64,000 nucleotides of DNA from the NCBI RefSeq assembly GCF_001653235.2, contig NC_035795.1:2604001-2668000 (forward strand), read 5' to 3'. The notes beneath the pieces were generated by a model. That model made no database searches and had not been told where the DNA came from. It saw only the letters and a program-made list of their open reading frames with translations. This DNA is from Pochonia chlamydosporia 170. Its lineage: Eukaryota; Ascomycota; Sordariomycetes; Hypocreales; Clavicipitaceae. Within the stretch, counting starts at the first letter, position 1, and each line of letters begins with the position of its first letter. Below are positions 22,986 through 34,126 of the stretch, piece after piece. A program made the translations under genes and the position numbers.

Positions 22986-23216
22986 GCGGGGCAAAGGTAT
23001 GCGATAGAATAAAGTCAACAATCACCAAGTAGCACCAAGATTACAAGATATTATAGAAAGACAGGATACGGGTTGGCACAAAATTCAGCGAAGCTCCCGA
23101 ATAAATAGGAATTGACAGTTCCCCGCCTGTTCCAATCCCCAAGGTCACGATGTCTGGAAAAATAAAATCAAGCCCAAAGTCCCCGAAGTGCGACTCCCCA
23201 CAGATCTTTGGCGGGG
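22986..23216. promoter_or_regulatory. Candidate CreA/Cre1 sites upstream of xylitol dehydrogenase
   Basis: GCGGGG at 22986-22991, its complement CCCCGC at 23121-23126, and GCGGGG at 23211-23216, about 100, 240 and 330 bp before the start codon. They fit SYGGRG, the carbon-catabolite repressor consensus. Binding is inferred. Confidence 0.35.
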
Positions 23217-23218
23217 AG

Positions 23219-23406
23219 CTAGACAAGAGCTCCAGTCGCGCCAACCATCTTATCCGGCCCAATGAAATGGCATGCCACCGTCATTTCTTGATGGGTTGGA
23301 TTGACGCCGTGGTGGAGTGAGTCGGGGAGTTCGGCGATGCGGCCGCTTGGTGTAGCGGGCAGAAAGCCGTCTGCGTGAATAATGTTGGTAAAGTTGCGAT
23401 TTCGGA
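23219..23406 (-). other. Coding-like exon of an unresolved minus-strand gene
   Basis: The minus strand from an acceptor-like GAAGCAG at 23407 to a TAG at 23219 encodes 62 residues with strong coding-like codon use, including NIIHADGFLPATPSGRIAEL and TVACHFIGPDKMVGATGALV. I see no start codon; upstream exons were not found with confidence, although a frame at 23805-24025 ends at a possible donor (GACAG|GTAACC). It could be the last exon of a gene or a remnant. Confidence 0.3.
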
Positions 23407-25064
23407 CTGCTTCGTTTGTTTGCAATTAAATCATGAGGAGTTATGTTACGATTATCAAGGGAAGAGAGGGATTGGTTTCTATCCCAACAGCCATCGAAGT
23501 CTCCTTCACGTCTCGCAACCCGACCGGCAGATATGGGTATAAGTGAACATGCTGAATGCCTGGCATTTACCCGCCCGGCAAATGTGCCTAAATGGATATG
23601 GAGACAGCCCAGACCACTTTACTAACTTATTGAATAATTCAAGGGCGACATTGGTCTGGTGGTTCAAAGTACTCAACACAATTGTATATATGCATACGCT
23701 GCGGGAGATTGTAACTTGCCTTGACAAGTAAGAGTTTCCAAGTATATGTCATCCTCTAGCCCTGATGATCGACACTTGGGATTATGATAGCGAGGCCACA
23801 TGGTTACCTGTCATCCATACCAGCCGATCCGGGTGTAAGTGAGACAGTGCATTGTACTTGGGAACGAACCATCTTTGTGAGTCCTTCGTCCTTGGTCGAA
23901 CAATAAATGTGAACTTTTTTGTACTCAAATTGTGACAAGAGGCATTGAAATGCGTCGTAAACTTCGGCACGGAGTGGCCGCAATAAAATATCTCCATGTC
24001 CAATGCTGGGCCGTGCAAGCCTCATAAGTTCATAACCATGTCAGTGTGAGGCAACAGAGACAGACTGCACGAGCCACCAATGCATAAGAAGGCACAGGGA
24101 CGCTGCAAAATGAGTAGACTTCCGCTATAAATTTTTCTCTCTTACAAAACAAAAGAAGAAGAAAAGACAAAGAGTATTTGGTGTCTGCCTGCGGAGTACG
24201 CCGTGTATACAAAATATTTGACACACCGCAGGCAACCTAAGAAATGTGACTTGTACCGAGAAAACACAACGGGTGAATGGATCTGCAAAGCTTGTACTAC
24301 ACAATGCGGGAATACTGCCAACTTTTATATCTCCATGTCCTCCATCGCCATCAGGGCGAGAGCTGTCAGGGACATCTGCTATCCGAATCTCGGCCCTACT
24401 TACACAGCGCAGCACATTCGGGTTTAAGATCTTACATACATGATGCATTCCAGCAAAAGGTGCACCGGGAATACGACAACCATGCACGTCTGCGGCAGGT
24501 CTGTCAACTGGAGCTGTTGGTTCGGCAACATGTCCGGGCTGAGTGTTTACAACCTGCTATTGAACACGAAATATGCGAGTTTAAGTCCGTGTGCATGTAC
24601 ACAATATAGCAAGGCTGTGTACCAAGCTATGAGATGTTTATCATCGCGGCTCTGCCGAGTTACTTTGGTCCAGTACCAGTACCCATCCAAGGCTACATCC
24701 TCAGAGCGAAACAAGACCCTGCCGTCCACGCGACTCGCCTCTTCCCTAGATTCTCTACAACGCTGCCAAGATTTTCATCGAAGCCTTAGCCTGTGGAAAA
24801 GTCTAAAGTACGTTCAATGTTTCATCACTGCGCGGACACATCGTGACACTGTGGCTCCCACCTCTTCCAACTGCCAGGCTTGGCACAAAGCCACCCAATA
24901 TAACATGTCACATGCTGCAAGACATTCTTACTTTCCGGCCATACAGGCCCATTCATTCGTTTCATCATTCATTCTATCTAAAAAGAGACTTGATTCGTCA
25001 TACTAATACAAGACAAGGAGCTAAAATATCCACCCCCGCTGCGTGACCAAAATTCCCTGTGTGC
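23407..25064. other. Mostly non-coding stretch
   Basis: AT-rich; a 188-codon plus-strand open frame (24440-25006) has a Ser/Cys-rich, random-looking composition and is not accepted. Two overlapping minus frames at 23805-24025 are both somewhat protein-like and cannot be decided. Confidence 0.3.
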
Positions 25065-25451
25065 TCATCTCATGTAATGTTGTTCCTGAGCACTGATCGA
25101 GTGTCTCCTCCACGTGCTGTCCTGGGGATATTTGTGCTCAATGGTAGGAGGGCCGAGATATTGGCTAAACACCGAGGGAGGTGAATGCGCTGCATCGAGG
25201 ACATTGTGGTTCGAGGGGGGGCTGAGGGTGGCGTTGCTGTGACACACAAGTTAGCTTCACACAAGCATACGTGATGAGAAGGCGTAAGCTCAAGTGTAGT
25301 CGTACCTTGGGCGAGGGGATAATGATCCCTTGATTCGTGGTCGTGATGGAATCTCACGGGGGGATGCAGATTCGGGCTGAACAAGAGGAATCTGTGGTCG
25401 ACTGTCGCTGCCGAGAGTTTCTTTGAGCTTATCCATAAATTTGGAAGTCAT
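25065..25451 (-). CDS. Small Ser/Pro-rich hypothetical protein, two exons
   Basis: Exons 25306-25451 and 25065-25236 give 105 residues starting MTSKFMDKLKETLGSDSRPQ; an ATG 15 nt upstream in the same frame is an alternative start. Junction CCAAG|GTACGA to CACAG|CAACGCC, phase 2 on both sides. Composition is Pro, Ser, Arg, His-rich with an N-terminal amphipathic helix and a His/Gln-rich end. No known domain recognised; small proteins of this type are often stress- or conidiation-induced in fungi, but that is only analogy. Confidence 0.6.
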
Positions 25452-27144
25452 TGTAACTGTTCGCATTGATTGAGGTTGAAGAGTGTATAAAAGTTGAAGC
25501 AATAACTGCTGTTGACGGCAGAACAAACAATATGTTGTGGTGTAAGTGGTGAAGAATGTGACTTGTATAAGGAAACAAGTGCAAGTAAGGATACCTCAAG
25601 AGAAGAGAAAAGTTGTCCCAGTGTCTTGTGCTACCCCATCTATGCGGCGATACATCCGGTTCTTATACACCTCAGTTCCCAAGGGAATCGGATAGCTCCC
25701 GGGGCCCGAGGGCAACATCGTGACAAGTGACCCAATCGGGAAATCACTTGGGTGGCGCAACTCTCTTCAATGTTCGATATATCACTTGTACTCCATCATA
25801 CAAGTCAGACGATGGCGGTACAACTTCACCCACTTTTTTAGGCTCTCGCCATCAGAAGTCTCGGCTCCATCCAAGGCAGGCTGTGCAAGACGCAAGACCA
25901 GCGTGAATAACTCGTGTCATACTGTACCAGCCTGTACTATCTTTTCAACATCTTTTTAACCTAAATTGTCTTTGCCCAAGCACTCTTGACGACGCAAAAC
26001 TTGATCCTCTCGTCGCTTCAACGCGCATGGATAACCTGCATTGGAGGCCGTCCAAGTGAGAGAGAACAACTCCGCAAAATGCCATTCAATCAAGCGGTTG
26101 TATGCAGCCGTTGGCATGTGTGACACCAGTTGACCCCATTTCTCGGCACGCCGATGCATTGGCAACCCTACCAACCGGCCACTCTAAATAAGCTTTGGCT
26201 GGCCCTGGGTGCTTCGCCCGCCATGCGGTTGCGCGGGGGCATTTGAGAAACTGAGAAACTGGGAAATGTGTCACTCGATCTGTCTTGTAGGTGCGTCTGC
26301 CCCGTTCGGCTGTGTTGCGCCTTTTGAGAAGTTGGTAAGCCTGATTTTGTCGTCACACTAGGCACTGAGAAAATGGTGAGATGGGTGGCATCTTTTTTAA
26401 TGGCTCGCCCGCATTTGGCGCAGCTAAGACTGAGACTTGGACTCAGACTTGGACTCAGTCAGACGGTAGGCCCAGCAGCGTGGCTCAGTCTACTTCGGGA
26501 GAGGACCGAGCTGCAACAGCCAAGTTAGACCATGTCCAAGACTATTTCGGAACTTTTGACTACTGCTTCGTTGTTTTAACCAACCTTGGAAGACGTCCAG
26601 CATAGCAATCCACTGTTGTTTCGATTCCCATGTTCCATCAATTTTCTGTGTCCTTGCGTTCGGCACTTGCGGCCTGGGGGTCAGCGAGGCTTAGATCTGA
26701 GATTGGGCCAGCATGCGTCATCATGGGTTCCTTGGCGCTTGGCATGGCGATAGACGAGAAATGGCATGTGGTTGTGGACTTGGCAATATCAACGCAGATT
26801 CACCATTACCGATACAAACATCCTAGGTGCTGCTCCGTGCTCCGTACGTGATGAGGCTCATCTATCGGCGGCGATATTAAGGGTCCAGTTTTGAGTTTCA
26901 AGCCTCCACCGATGGCTACTTGAGTACCTTGGGCTTGGATACATATCCGGTGGCTGAGAGTTTTGTTTGTCAGCGGAGGCTTTGACCAGTCCTTGAATAC
27001 CAAGGCACCATGATGATCAATGTGTGTCCGTTCTTGATGAGAGCCTCTCTATTACTGCCTGGAGTTGTCCTACAGGCAACTCAAAAGACGGCGAATCCGA
27101 AGTCCATGAAACTGACGCATACCAGACTCCCCAAAGACGATGCA
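25452..27144. other. Intergenic with short local repeats
   Basis: No supportable gene. Includes direct repeats of GACTTGGACTCA near 26432-26456 and a GAGAAACT doublet near 26246-26260. Open frames are short and lack family features. Confidence 0.4.
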
Positions 27145-28159
27145 TCACGATAATTTCAATCCCCCACAGGCATACATGTCTGCCAAAATATACCGGTGCG
27201 GAGTCAAACTCAAGTCTGGCACCACGGAACCACTGCAACTCAGATTCGCGCTCCCCCTACACACTTTAACATCCCTCACCCCATAATCCAACTTATCCTC
27301 CGGCCCAGTAGACAACCAATACTCCACATCCGTATGTCTATATCCCAAAAGCAAAGGGGGCACACTCGGCGTCGCATCATTCCAATGCGTCACCCGAAAC
27401 TCACTGCCAGCCTGGCTCGTCACAAAATCCGCAAACGCAGCGTTTCCCACGCGCGGAGATCCATACGTGTATAAATCGGTGCCAGAATACCCGTCTCGGC
27501 GGAGATAGGCAGTCGCAATGGTGGCGACACCCGCGCCGAGGGAGTGGCCAACAATCACGAACTTGTGGCCCGGGTGTGCGAGCAGCGCGGCTTTGACGCC
27601 GTTGCGAGCCGAGGAGGATATCTCCTTCCAGGCGCTTAGAAAGCCTGCGTGGACTGCGGCTCCTGGAGTCACGTCACAGTTTGCGAGGAGGAATCGGGCG
27701 TCGGTGATGAAGTTGCGGATGTTGGTGGTTCCGCGGACGGCGAGGATGATTTCTTGGCGGGTTTTGTCGATGGCGATGAAGCCGCCTATGCCGGTGAGTG
27801 GACCACTGCCATCGTAAGGACATGAAAATTCAGGGATTTTGAAGCCAGGGGGTGTTCATTTACTTGAATGTCGAAAAGATGGTGACTTTGTTTGTCTCCA
27901 GAGTTGGGCATCCGCCTTCACAGGTGATCAGTGACCCTGGTGGTTTGTCCGTGTTGCAGTAATCAGCCGAGGCGTGCTGCGCGTAGTACTTGAACTTGTC
28001 AAACTGTTCGGTCGTTACTTGAAACGTTTATCAGCGACTGTTTACATTATACAGCATATATTGAGACCAACCTCCGTCAGTTCTTTTGACGCCCATAGAC
28101 GGGGAGGGTGCGCATATGGCTGTCCCGAAGACCGCGAGCAAAGCCAGCTTGAACTTCAT
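27145..28159 (-). CDS. Secreted class 3 lipase / feruloyl esterase-like hydrolase
   Basis: Exons 28072-28159, 27864-28017 and 27145-27805 give 300 residues. A signal peptide (MKFKLALLAVFGTAICA) is followed by a short propeptide-like segment with KR. The lipase class 3 fold shows the nucleophile in GHSLGAG, the Asp region YTYGSPRVGN, and the late His in PHRYILADMYACG; the oxyanion region LAVRGT is typical. Paired cysteines suggest extracellular folding. Such enzymes hydrolyse triacylglycerols or, in the FaeA branch, feruloyl esters of plant walls; the sequence alone does not decide. The last acceptor (GATGGCAG) could shift by a few residues. Confidence 0.88.
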
Positions 28160-28758
28160 CTTTACACTCAATGCGGTTTTTGCTTAACTTTCCAGACATT
28201 TTGTAACAAGCAGTTCGCGTTGTGCTGCATTCGTATTTAAATAAGAAACACTGTTCCTCTTCATTAACAGCCAAGATCAGCAGCCTATCCACAGCTGCAA
28301 TCAGGACCTCGGCATGTACCGTCCAAACTCAAAGTCTGGGGTTGCGGGGGAACCGGGTCATGTCAGCTCGGAGAGAATTTCAACCCCGGAGATCCTGATC
28401 AAGACCTCTATCCCGTTCCTTGGAATTGGGAACCGAAAACGCAGCCACGCCAAGGGAGCAATGATCTGCCACATATCTCACGCACTTGTTCGGGACACAA
28501 AATTCACCTCATCGACAGTCTCTTCCCAAGTCTGTTCGTTTTGCAGATATCATGCTATACGTTCTTGAATTTAAGCTTAGGCCCTGATTTGAAGACAAAG
28601 ATGATACTAACTCTCCGAAAAAGTACCGCACCTGTAGCTCAAGGTTCCTCATTTCTTGTCAGGCGACTTGTCACCAAAATAGCATCATAAAACAGGGACC
28701 GCGGGTATCTGTCCACAGATGTAATGACTTCAATTTACAGCAAGGCTGTCGACCTAAT
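28160..28758. other. Intergenic, lipase promoter and transporter 3' end
   Basis: No gene seen. Two or three G-rich hexamers near 28338-28360 fit the CreA-type consensus loosely. Confidence 0.4.
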
Positions 28759-30634
28759 CTACGCATACTCTTCCATATCGCCTCTCGCAGCCTCGATCTT
28801 CTCATCGGGGACAGGTGCAGTAAGGCCCAACGTCGCCGCAATATTGAACAACCTCATCTTCTCTTCATGAGCAGCCGTGTCTCCGAACGCAATGTCCATG
28901 TCCTCAAGGCTCTTGCCCTTTGTTTCAGGGATAACAAAGTACGTGAATGCCAGGGCGATTAGACAGAAACACGCGAAAAAGATGTACGTCCCCCACTTAA
29001 TGTTGTCAAGCATATCCGGCGTCACAAGGCCAATGATAAAGTTGCACATCCAGGTAGCACTCGTCGTAATAGCCATAGCCTTTGACCGGTTGCCGAGATT
29101 GAAAATCTCAGATGGTAAGACCCAGCCGATTGGGGCAAAGGAATACGAGAAGTTGATGTCGTAGATGTAGATGAAGGCGATGCCAGTCCAGGCGGCTGCT
29201 TTATGCGACTGGAGTTCGGAGCCGTATGCGCCGATGATGGCGCCCACGATGACGAGAGATACAAATGTTCCAAAGGCTCCGCACATGAGCAGGGGTCGTC
29301 TACCCACCTTGTCAATGAGGAAGACGGCTGGCAGGGTAGACAGTGTGTTCACGATGCCATACACGCCAGTTGCCAAGAGGGAGGTCGTGTTTCCTGAGAG
29401 CCCGAGTTGCCCAAAGATGGTTGGTGCATAGTAAATCAATGCGTTGCAGCCCATGAACTGCTGCAAGAACATGGTTCCTGATCCAACGAGTAATCGTTTA
29501 AAGCTTGGCCACGTAGAAACGAGCGAAGCATACTGAGAGAGGTACAGACTCGCACCGCTTTTCCCGGGGAACTGGTCTCGGGCGACAGATTCGTCGAAGA
29601 GAACTTCCGCTTTAATGGCCAAATACTCCTCTCTCAGGCTGTCCGAATCCGGGTGTACTCGTCGTAGCTTGCCCAATGCACGGAGTGCCTTCTCCTCACT
29701 TTTGCGCATGAGGTAGAATCGAGGCGATTCTGGGAAGAATAACATGCCAATACCCAAGATCAAAGCAGGGGCAATTTGTAAGGCAAACGGGACTCTCCAT
29801 GCTGCATCGCTTTGCCCGGTACAGCCATTTGGACCGACGTCGTGTCTCGGATCGAATTCACGGTTTGACTCCGTGCCACCAGTGTAAGGGATGTCTGGGG
29901 CACATCGTGTGCCACCAATGTACTGCGTGCCGTATTCCAGCCAGTAGCTCACAAGAATACCGAGTGTAATGCTCACTGTGTACAACTTATTAGCATTGCG
30001 GAATCAATCCCTGGAGGGAAAGTTAACTTACACTGCTGCAACACGACCAAGGTACCTCGAATCCCAGGAGTCGATACTTCGGACATGTACATGGGCACAA
30101 TCATGGTCAACATACCCACTGAGAAACCGGCAATTGCGCGGCCTATGCACGTCCGTAGTCAATACATTGTTCACACGGTCGCACTGCTGAAATGATGTCT
30201 CACCTGCAAATAGGACCCCGATTGATCGTGCACCTGCCTGAAGTCCTGATCCCAAGACAAACACAACAACGGCAGCAAGCATTGATCCCTTGCGACCAAA
30301 ACGGTCTGCAATGGGACCATTAACCAAGGATCCCAACCAAGCAGCAAGCAGAAGCGTCGACACGAACCAGCCCTTGAAACCACTATCAAGGTAGATACGC
30401 GGGAACTCTGCGCCAAAAGATTCCATTTTCAGGACCCCAGAAACCACACCTTGGTCATAGCCAAACAGAAAACCTCCCAATGAGGCGAACTAAGGCTCAA
30501 TTCCATTAGCAAAAAGTCGGAATCAAATATTTTCTTGGGCAGACCCTTACGGCAGAGAGTCCAAAGATATACGGGTTGTCGCGCAGCTGGCGCCAGACGC
30601 CTTTCGACGTGCTTGTATCAACGAGCTGAGACAT
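28759..30634 (-). CDS. MFS sugar transporter
   Basis: Exons 30551-30634, 30204-30489, 30032-30142 and 28759-29975 give 565 residues. The sugar-porter signatures are intact: GGFLFGYDQGVVSG in helix 1, DRFGRKGS between helices 2 and 3, PESPRFY before the central loop, QQFMGCNALIYYAPT in helix 7, DKVGRRP, and PETKGKSLEDMD at the end. The long exofacial loop with two cysteines (RCAPDIPYT...GCTGQ) resembles fungal monosaccharide/quinate-type H+ symporters. The substrate is not readable from sequence; the neighbouring Gal4-type regulator and three Gal4-type sites in its promoter suggest an inducible sugar, perhaps galactose or lactose. Confidence 0.93.
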
Positions 30635-30777
30635 CTTGAATAGACACCAGAATGTAATCCGCAAATTCCAACATGCAGTTCCTGGCAGCTCTGCCACGTG
30701 CTCTGGGGTATCTCCGCGAACACTGATTAGGCACGCGGGGAACTTTATATTCTTTGACAGAAATGTTACCCAACAGC

Positions 30778-30794
30778 CGGACATGAAAATTCCG
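30778..30794. promoter_or_regulatory. CGG-N11-CCG site 1 (Gal4-type)
   Basis: CGG at 30778-30780, an 11-bp spacer with A in the centre, CCG at 30792-30794. It lies 144 bp before the transporter start. Spacing matches the yeast Gal4 operator. Confidence 0.6.
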
Positions 30795-30859
30795 GAGGTC
30801 ACTTCCCCAGATGGAGGACTGCTATTTGCATCGACGAGGATCATGACTCTGTGGGGGGT

Positions 30860-30876
30860 CGGACGACACTCGTCCG
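30860..30876. promoter_or_regulatory. CGG-N11-CCG site 2 (near-perfect palindrome)
   Basis: CGGACGACACTCGTCCG. Both arms are complementary around a 3-bp centre, and it agrees at 14 of 17 positions with the idealised yeast UASG 17-mer CGGAGGACAGTCCTCCG. 226 bp before the transporter start. Confidence 0.65.
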
Positions 30877-30996
30877 GCCCAATTAGCGATAGAGTGTGAT
30901 TGGGGTTGCACCACTTCAGATGATCTTCAGCCGAATGTTGTGGAGAAAATGTGGTTGAACCCCCACAACCCAGAAGCCCAGCAGCGACTGCCGTGC

Positions 30997-31013
30997 CGGG
31001 CGTCTGCAATCCG
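30997..31013. promoter_or_regulatory. CGG-N11-CCG site 3
   Basis: CGG at 30997-30999, 11-bp spacer with T in the centre, CCG at 31011-31013; 363 bp before the transporter start and about 95 bp past the regulator's stop codon. Confidence 0.55.
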
Positions 31014-31108
31014 TCATAGCGATGGGGAATAATGGAAATAGCATGGCGTTCGACAATGACGCCCTATTTGCTCATCATGGGCCAGGTAATCGGAACCAGC
31101 CTCCTGTT

Positions 31109-33456
31109 CTACACTCCCTGCCCGAAATCAGTCCATCCCAAAGAGTTAAAGACATCAGCAGGATCCATTGGCCAGGTTGAGAAGTCCAGCTCGTCTCGAT
31201 AAAACTGTTCGTCGCCAATGATGGGGCTGGTTGTCTGCTCAACTTGTGGCGGTACGATGAGGGCTAGAATATCGGCGCAGCGAGACGCAAGTGGATTGCT
31301 CGTCAGCATTGTGCGAAATGTGTTATTCGCCAAGTCGACATCAGCCTGCCATGCAGTGATTTCAGGAGATTCCAAGTCGCCCAAGATGGCAAGGGCGCTG
31401 ATTAGAGACGCGTGGAATAGAAAGTATCTGTCACCTGGTCAGTATGGAATATACGCCTCTCGCCCTTGATGACTGTTTCCTACTTACGTAGCGTACCAAT
31501 TTATCAGTCGAGTCATTGGCGTCTGCGTAAGAAATTGGCTTATTGACGAAATTGTTGCATGCGCCGCCTGGACTGCCAAGTCTCTGCACTTGTTGTCTGG
31601 GTCCGAGGACACAAGGGTGGAACGGTCTCGCGTCCTTTTCATGGCACGACTCAAAACAATCTGTCTAAACAGAATAATTCTCAAGTTCCAGATGCGCCAC
31701 CATAGCCGTGACCTTGCGAACAAGTAGGAGGGCTCCAAACTGACGGGGTCCTGCGTCATCTTGAAATATGCAGGCAAGGTGTCCGACCATGTTTCAAGCG
31801 AATGGTTCAGCCGCAAGGCTTCTTCAGACGAAATACCAGACGTGGCGAGAAGCCTGTTGGAAATGTGGTTTGAGTGAAGATGGAAGTCACTCTGGCATTT
31901 GATGCTGGAGTATCGTGTCGGCTGGCTGGACTCTTCTGGCATGTCCACAGTCCGGGGAGTCAATTGCTGCAATGGTTAGACTCGAGATTCTTCTCTTCAA
32001 TGTTGAGCATCATGACTTACTTCGTCGTGAATGTTAAGAACATGTTTAACATCCATAGCCTCTCCTTCGGGAAGCAGAATAGGTCTACCAAACGTTGTTG
32101 ATGCGCCACTATCAAAAAGGAATAGCCCCCACCAAACGCGTCGTCTCATTTCTCTCTGAAGAAGGCTGATGTTCCAATCCGGGAGTTCACGATGCAGCCC
32201 CAAGCTTAAAGCCATACGTGTCGCTAAGCCTAGGAAATTACCTCCAGTGTTCGGCTTGTTTCGTTTTTGACTCAGATTGGATAGAAGCAACAAAGCCTGG
32301 ACCAGCGTCAAGTTGGCGCTTTCAAACAAGGACTCATCCTCACGAAATGAAAGCGCTCGATGGTACAGGTAGTCATCAACTTCGCTCTCTTCATTATCAA
32401 GACACCAAGCTCCTAGGGCTAAGACCGTGTGCAGTAACATTTGCCAGGATTGCTGATTGGGCCGAGGGATGAGTTGGTGGTACTGAGCCATGAAGGTTGC
32501 TTCATGAATGAACGGATAGGAAACGTGGTATACAGAAAAATACGCATCGAGTAATTGGTTCGCCATATGTCCAGACTCAAGAGAATGCTGTATATGCGAT
32601 GACGACGTTGGCGACGGCTTGAAATGCCTCGGCGAAGCAGTTGCAGGCTGGAACGGATCAGAGACAGCCCTTCTGCCCGCGATCCATGTTAGTAAAGCTC
32701 GGAGAAAGTACACTCCGGCAGTAGATCCTATGTATACATATCAGTTTCCGAATAGGTTTGCCTTTTGCTCAGAAGAAGAAATGTACCAACCTAAATAACC
32801 CGTGCCCGTGGGTTCCACTGCCAGCGCCGCCATGCCATCCACCAAGTCGTTTGCTTCTTCCTGCCAGTCGAATCCATCTGCTTGCTCAGGGACGGCCTCA
32901 GATATCGACTCATGTGCTGTCTGTTCCTTGCTACTCGAGCTTCCACCGGCGGCAGCGTGCCTGCGCTGGTCTGAGGGGAAAGCGAGTGTCTTCACTTGAG
33001 CCGGCGGGGTAGCTGGAGATGTAGTGGCAATACCAGCCAGGGCTTCATCAACATCTAGATCCGGTAGTTTCTGTGCCACCAGCTTCTCTAGATAGTTGAG
33101 TCTTCTTTCAACAGATGTTAGGTACCTGGTATTTCTGTCAGCAACACGCACGGCATCGACGTTGGTCTCACAACATACTGTCTGGTGAGTGGCGAACGCA
33201 CCACCTTGCCACTATAGTGACATTGTCGGCGGTTTTGGACACAAGCTGTGCAAGTCGGGCGATCCTTGGAGCACTTCAAACTTGTTAGCCTTTTTGTTTC
33301 AGGTTTTTGCCCAAGGCTGCGCGATGTTATGCTCACCTTCAGCTTCTTGATTCGGCACGCATCGCACTGCGAGAGTGTCAGTTGTTTGCGACATATTTGA
33401 ACTCATGTTTGACCACTCACAGCCAAGTTGCTACTGGAACTGGAACTCGATTCCAT
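31109..33456 (-). CDS. Gal4/Lac9-like Zn2Cys6 transcription factor
   Basis: Seven exons (33421-33456, 33337-33366, 33179-33273, 32791-33125, 32021-32727, 31488-31966, 31109-31427) give 666 residues; all phases match. After MESSSSSSNLA comes CDACRIKKLKC with cysteines at 12, 15, 22, 29, 32, 39, each one position later than in yeast Gal4 and with identical spacing. The linker and dimerisation start (VVRSPLTRQYLTSVERRLNYL) carries the Gal4-family signature RSPLTR..LT.VE.RL. A fungal-specific middle homology domain spans about residues 190-500 (YHVSYPFIHEATF, MALSLGLHRELPDW, RRRVWWGLFLFD). The C-terminus is acidic and aromatic (DELDFSTWPMDPADVFNSLGW), a plausible activation domain. A sugar-responsive activator is likely, with the adjacent transporter as target. 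Confidence 0.92.
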
Positions 33457-34126
33457 CTAGCAATGTACTGCTGAGAAGATCAACCCTTCATGTACTAGAT
33501 GAACTACTGCACGAATGAGCATGTTCCAATTGTCGCTTGGGGATCATGTTGCGAAATGGCCAAATCGGGCGTTTGGTGGGGTCGTGGAAGAAGCCATCAC
33601 GTGGAGCAATTTTGTTGCGGAATGGGAGGAAAGAGCAACTCTGATTTCTGTCACAGTGTGCAAGAGCTGCGTTTCACATTATGAATATTTTAGATTTGCT
33701 CCATAAACTCACTGCTCGTATCTATTTCTTCTACTTGACCACAAGAAAGTTCAATACCTTGGCGCACAGTCAAAGACGCTACAAGTGACCGTCAAAGTAA
33801 GCACTTGTCACTGGCTAATCAGAAAGCCAACCTACCCTACAAAACGTCTGGATTGAGTCAATGGCAAGCCTCTCATCTCGCCTAAGCTGTCATCAATCCC
33901 GAATTACATCAGCTTTCAGTTAAAAACAAGGCAAGCCCTGTTCAAATTACGTGCAGCATGTAACTCTTAGTAATATTGGACTCCATGTCGGCTTGGTCAA
34001 CCGTTTCTGACCTACATCACCAAGACAGAGGCGCAAAAAAAAAAGGCAAAACTGTTGCAAAATCCCAGTCATACCCAAACAGCTCATCAAAACAAAAAGG
34101 TATGATGAGCAAAAGCAAAAGATTCA
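33457..34126. other. Intergenic, promoter of the Gal4-like regulator
   Basis: No gene and no CGG-N11-CCG site seen here, so no sign of Gal4-type autoregulation. A run of A residues lies near 34038. Confidence 0.45.

Larger units (their letters stand above)
30703..30966. promoter_or_regulatory. Candidate CreA/Mig1-type sites in transporter promoter
   Basis: SYGGRG hexamers CTGGGG 30703-30708, GCGGGG 30735-30740, GTGGGG 30851-30856 and the complement CCCCAC 30961-30966 are interleaved with the Gal4-type sites. Such short motifs are frequent by chance, so evidence is weak alone. Confidence 0.3.

Noticed and set aside
24440..25006. 188-codon plus-strand open frame
   Set aside because: Ser/Cys-rich composition with no domain, no promoter context and weak codon use; longest of several random frames in an AT-rich gap.
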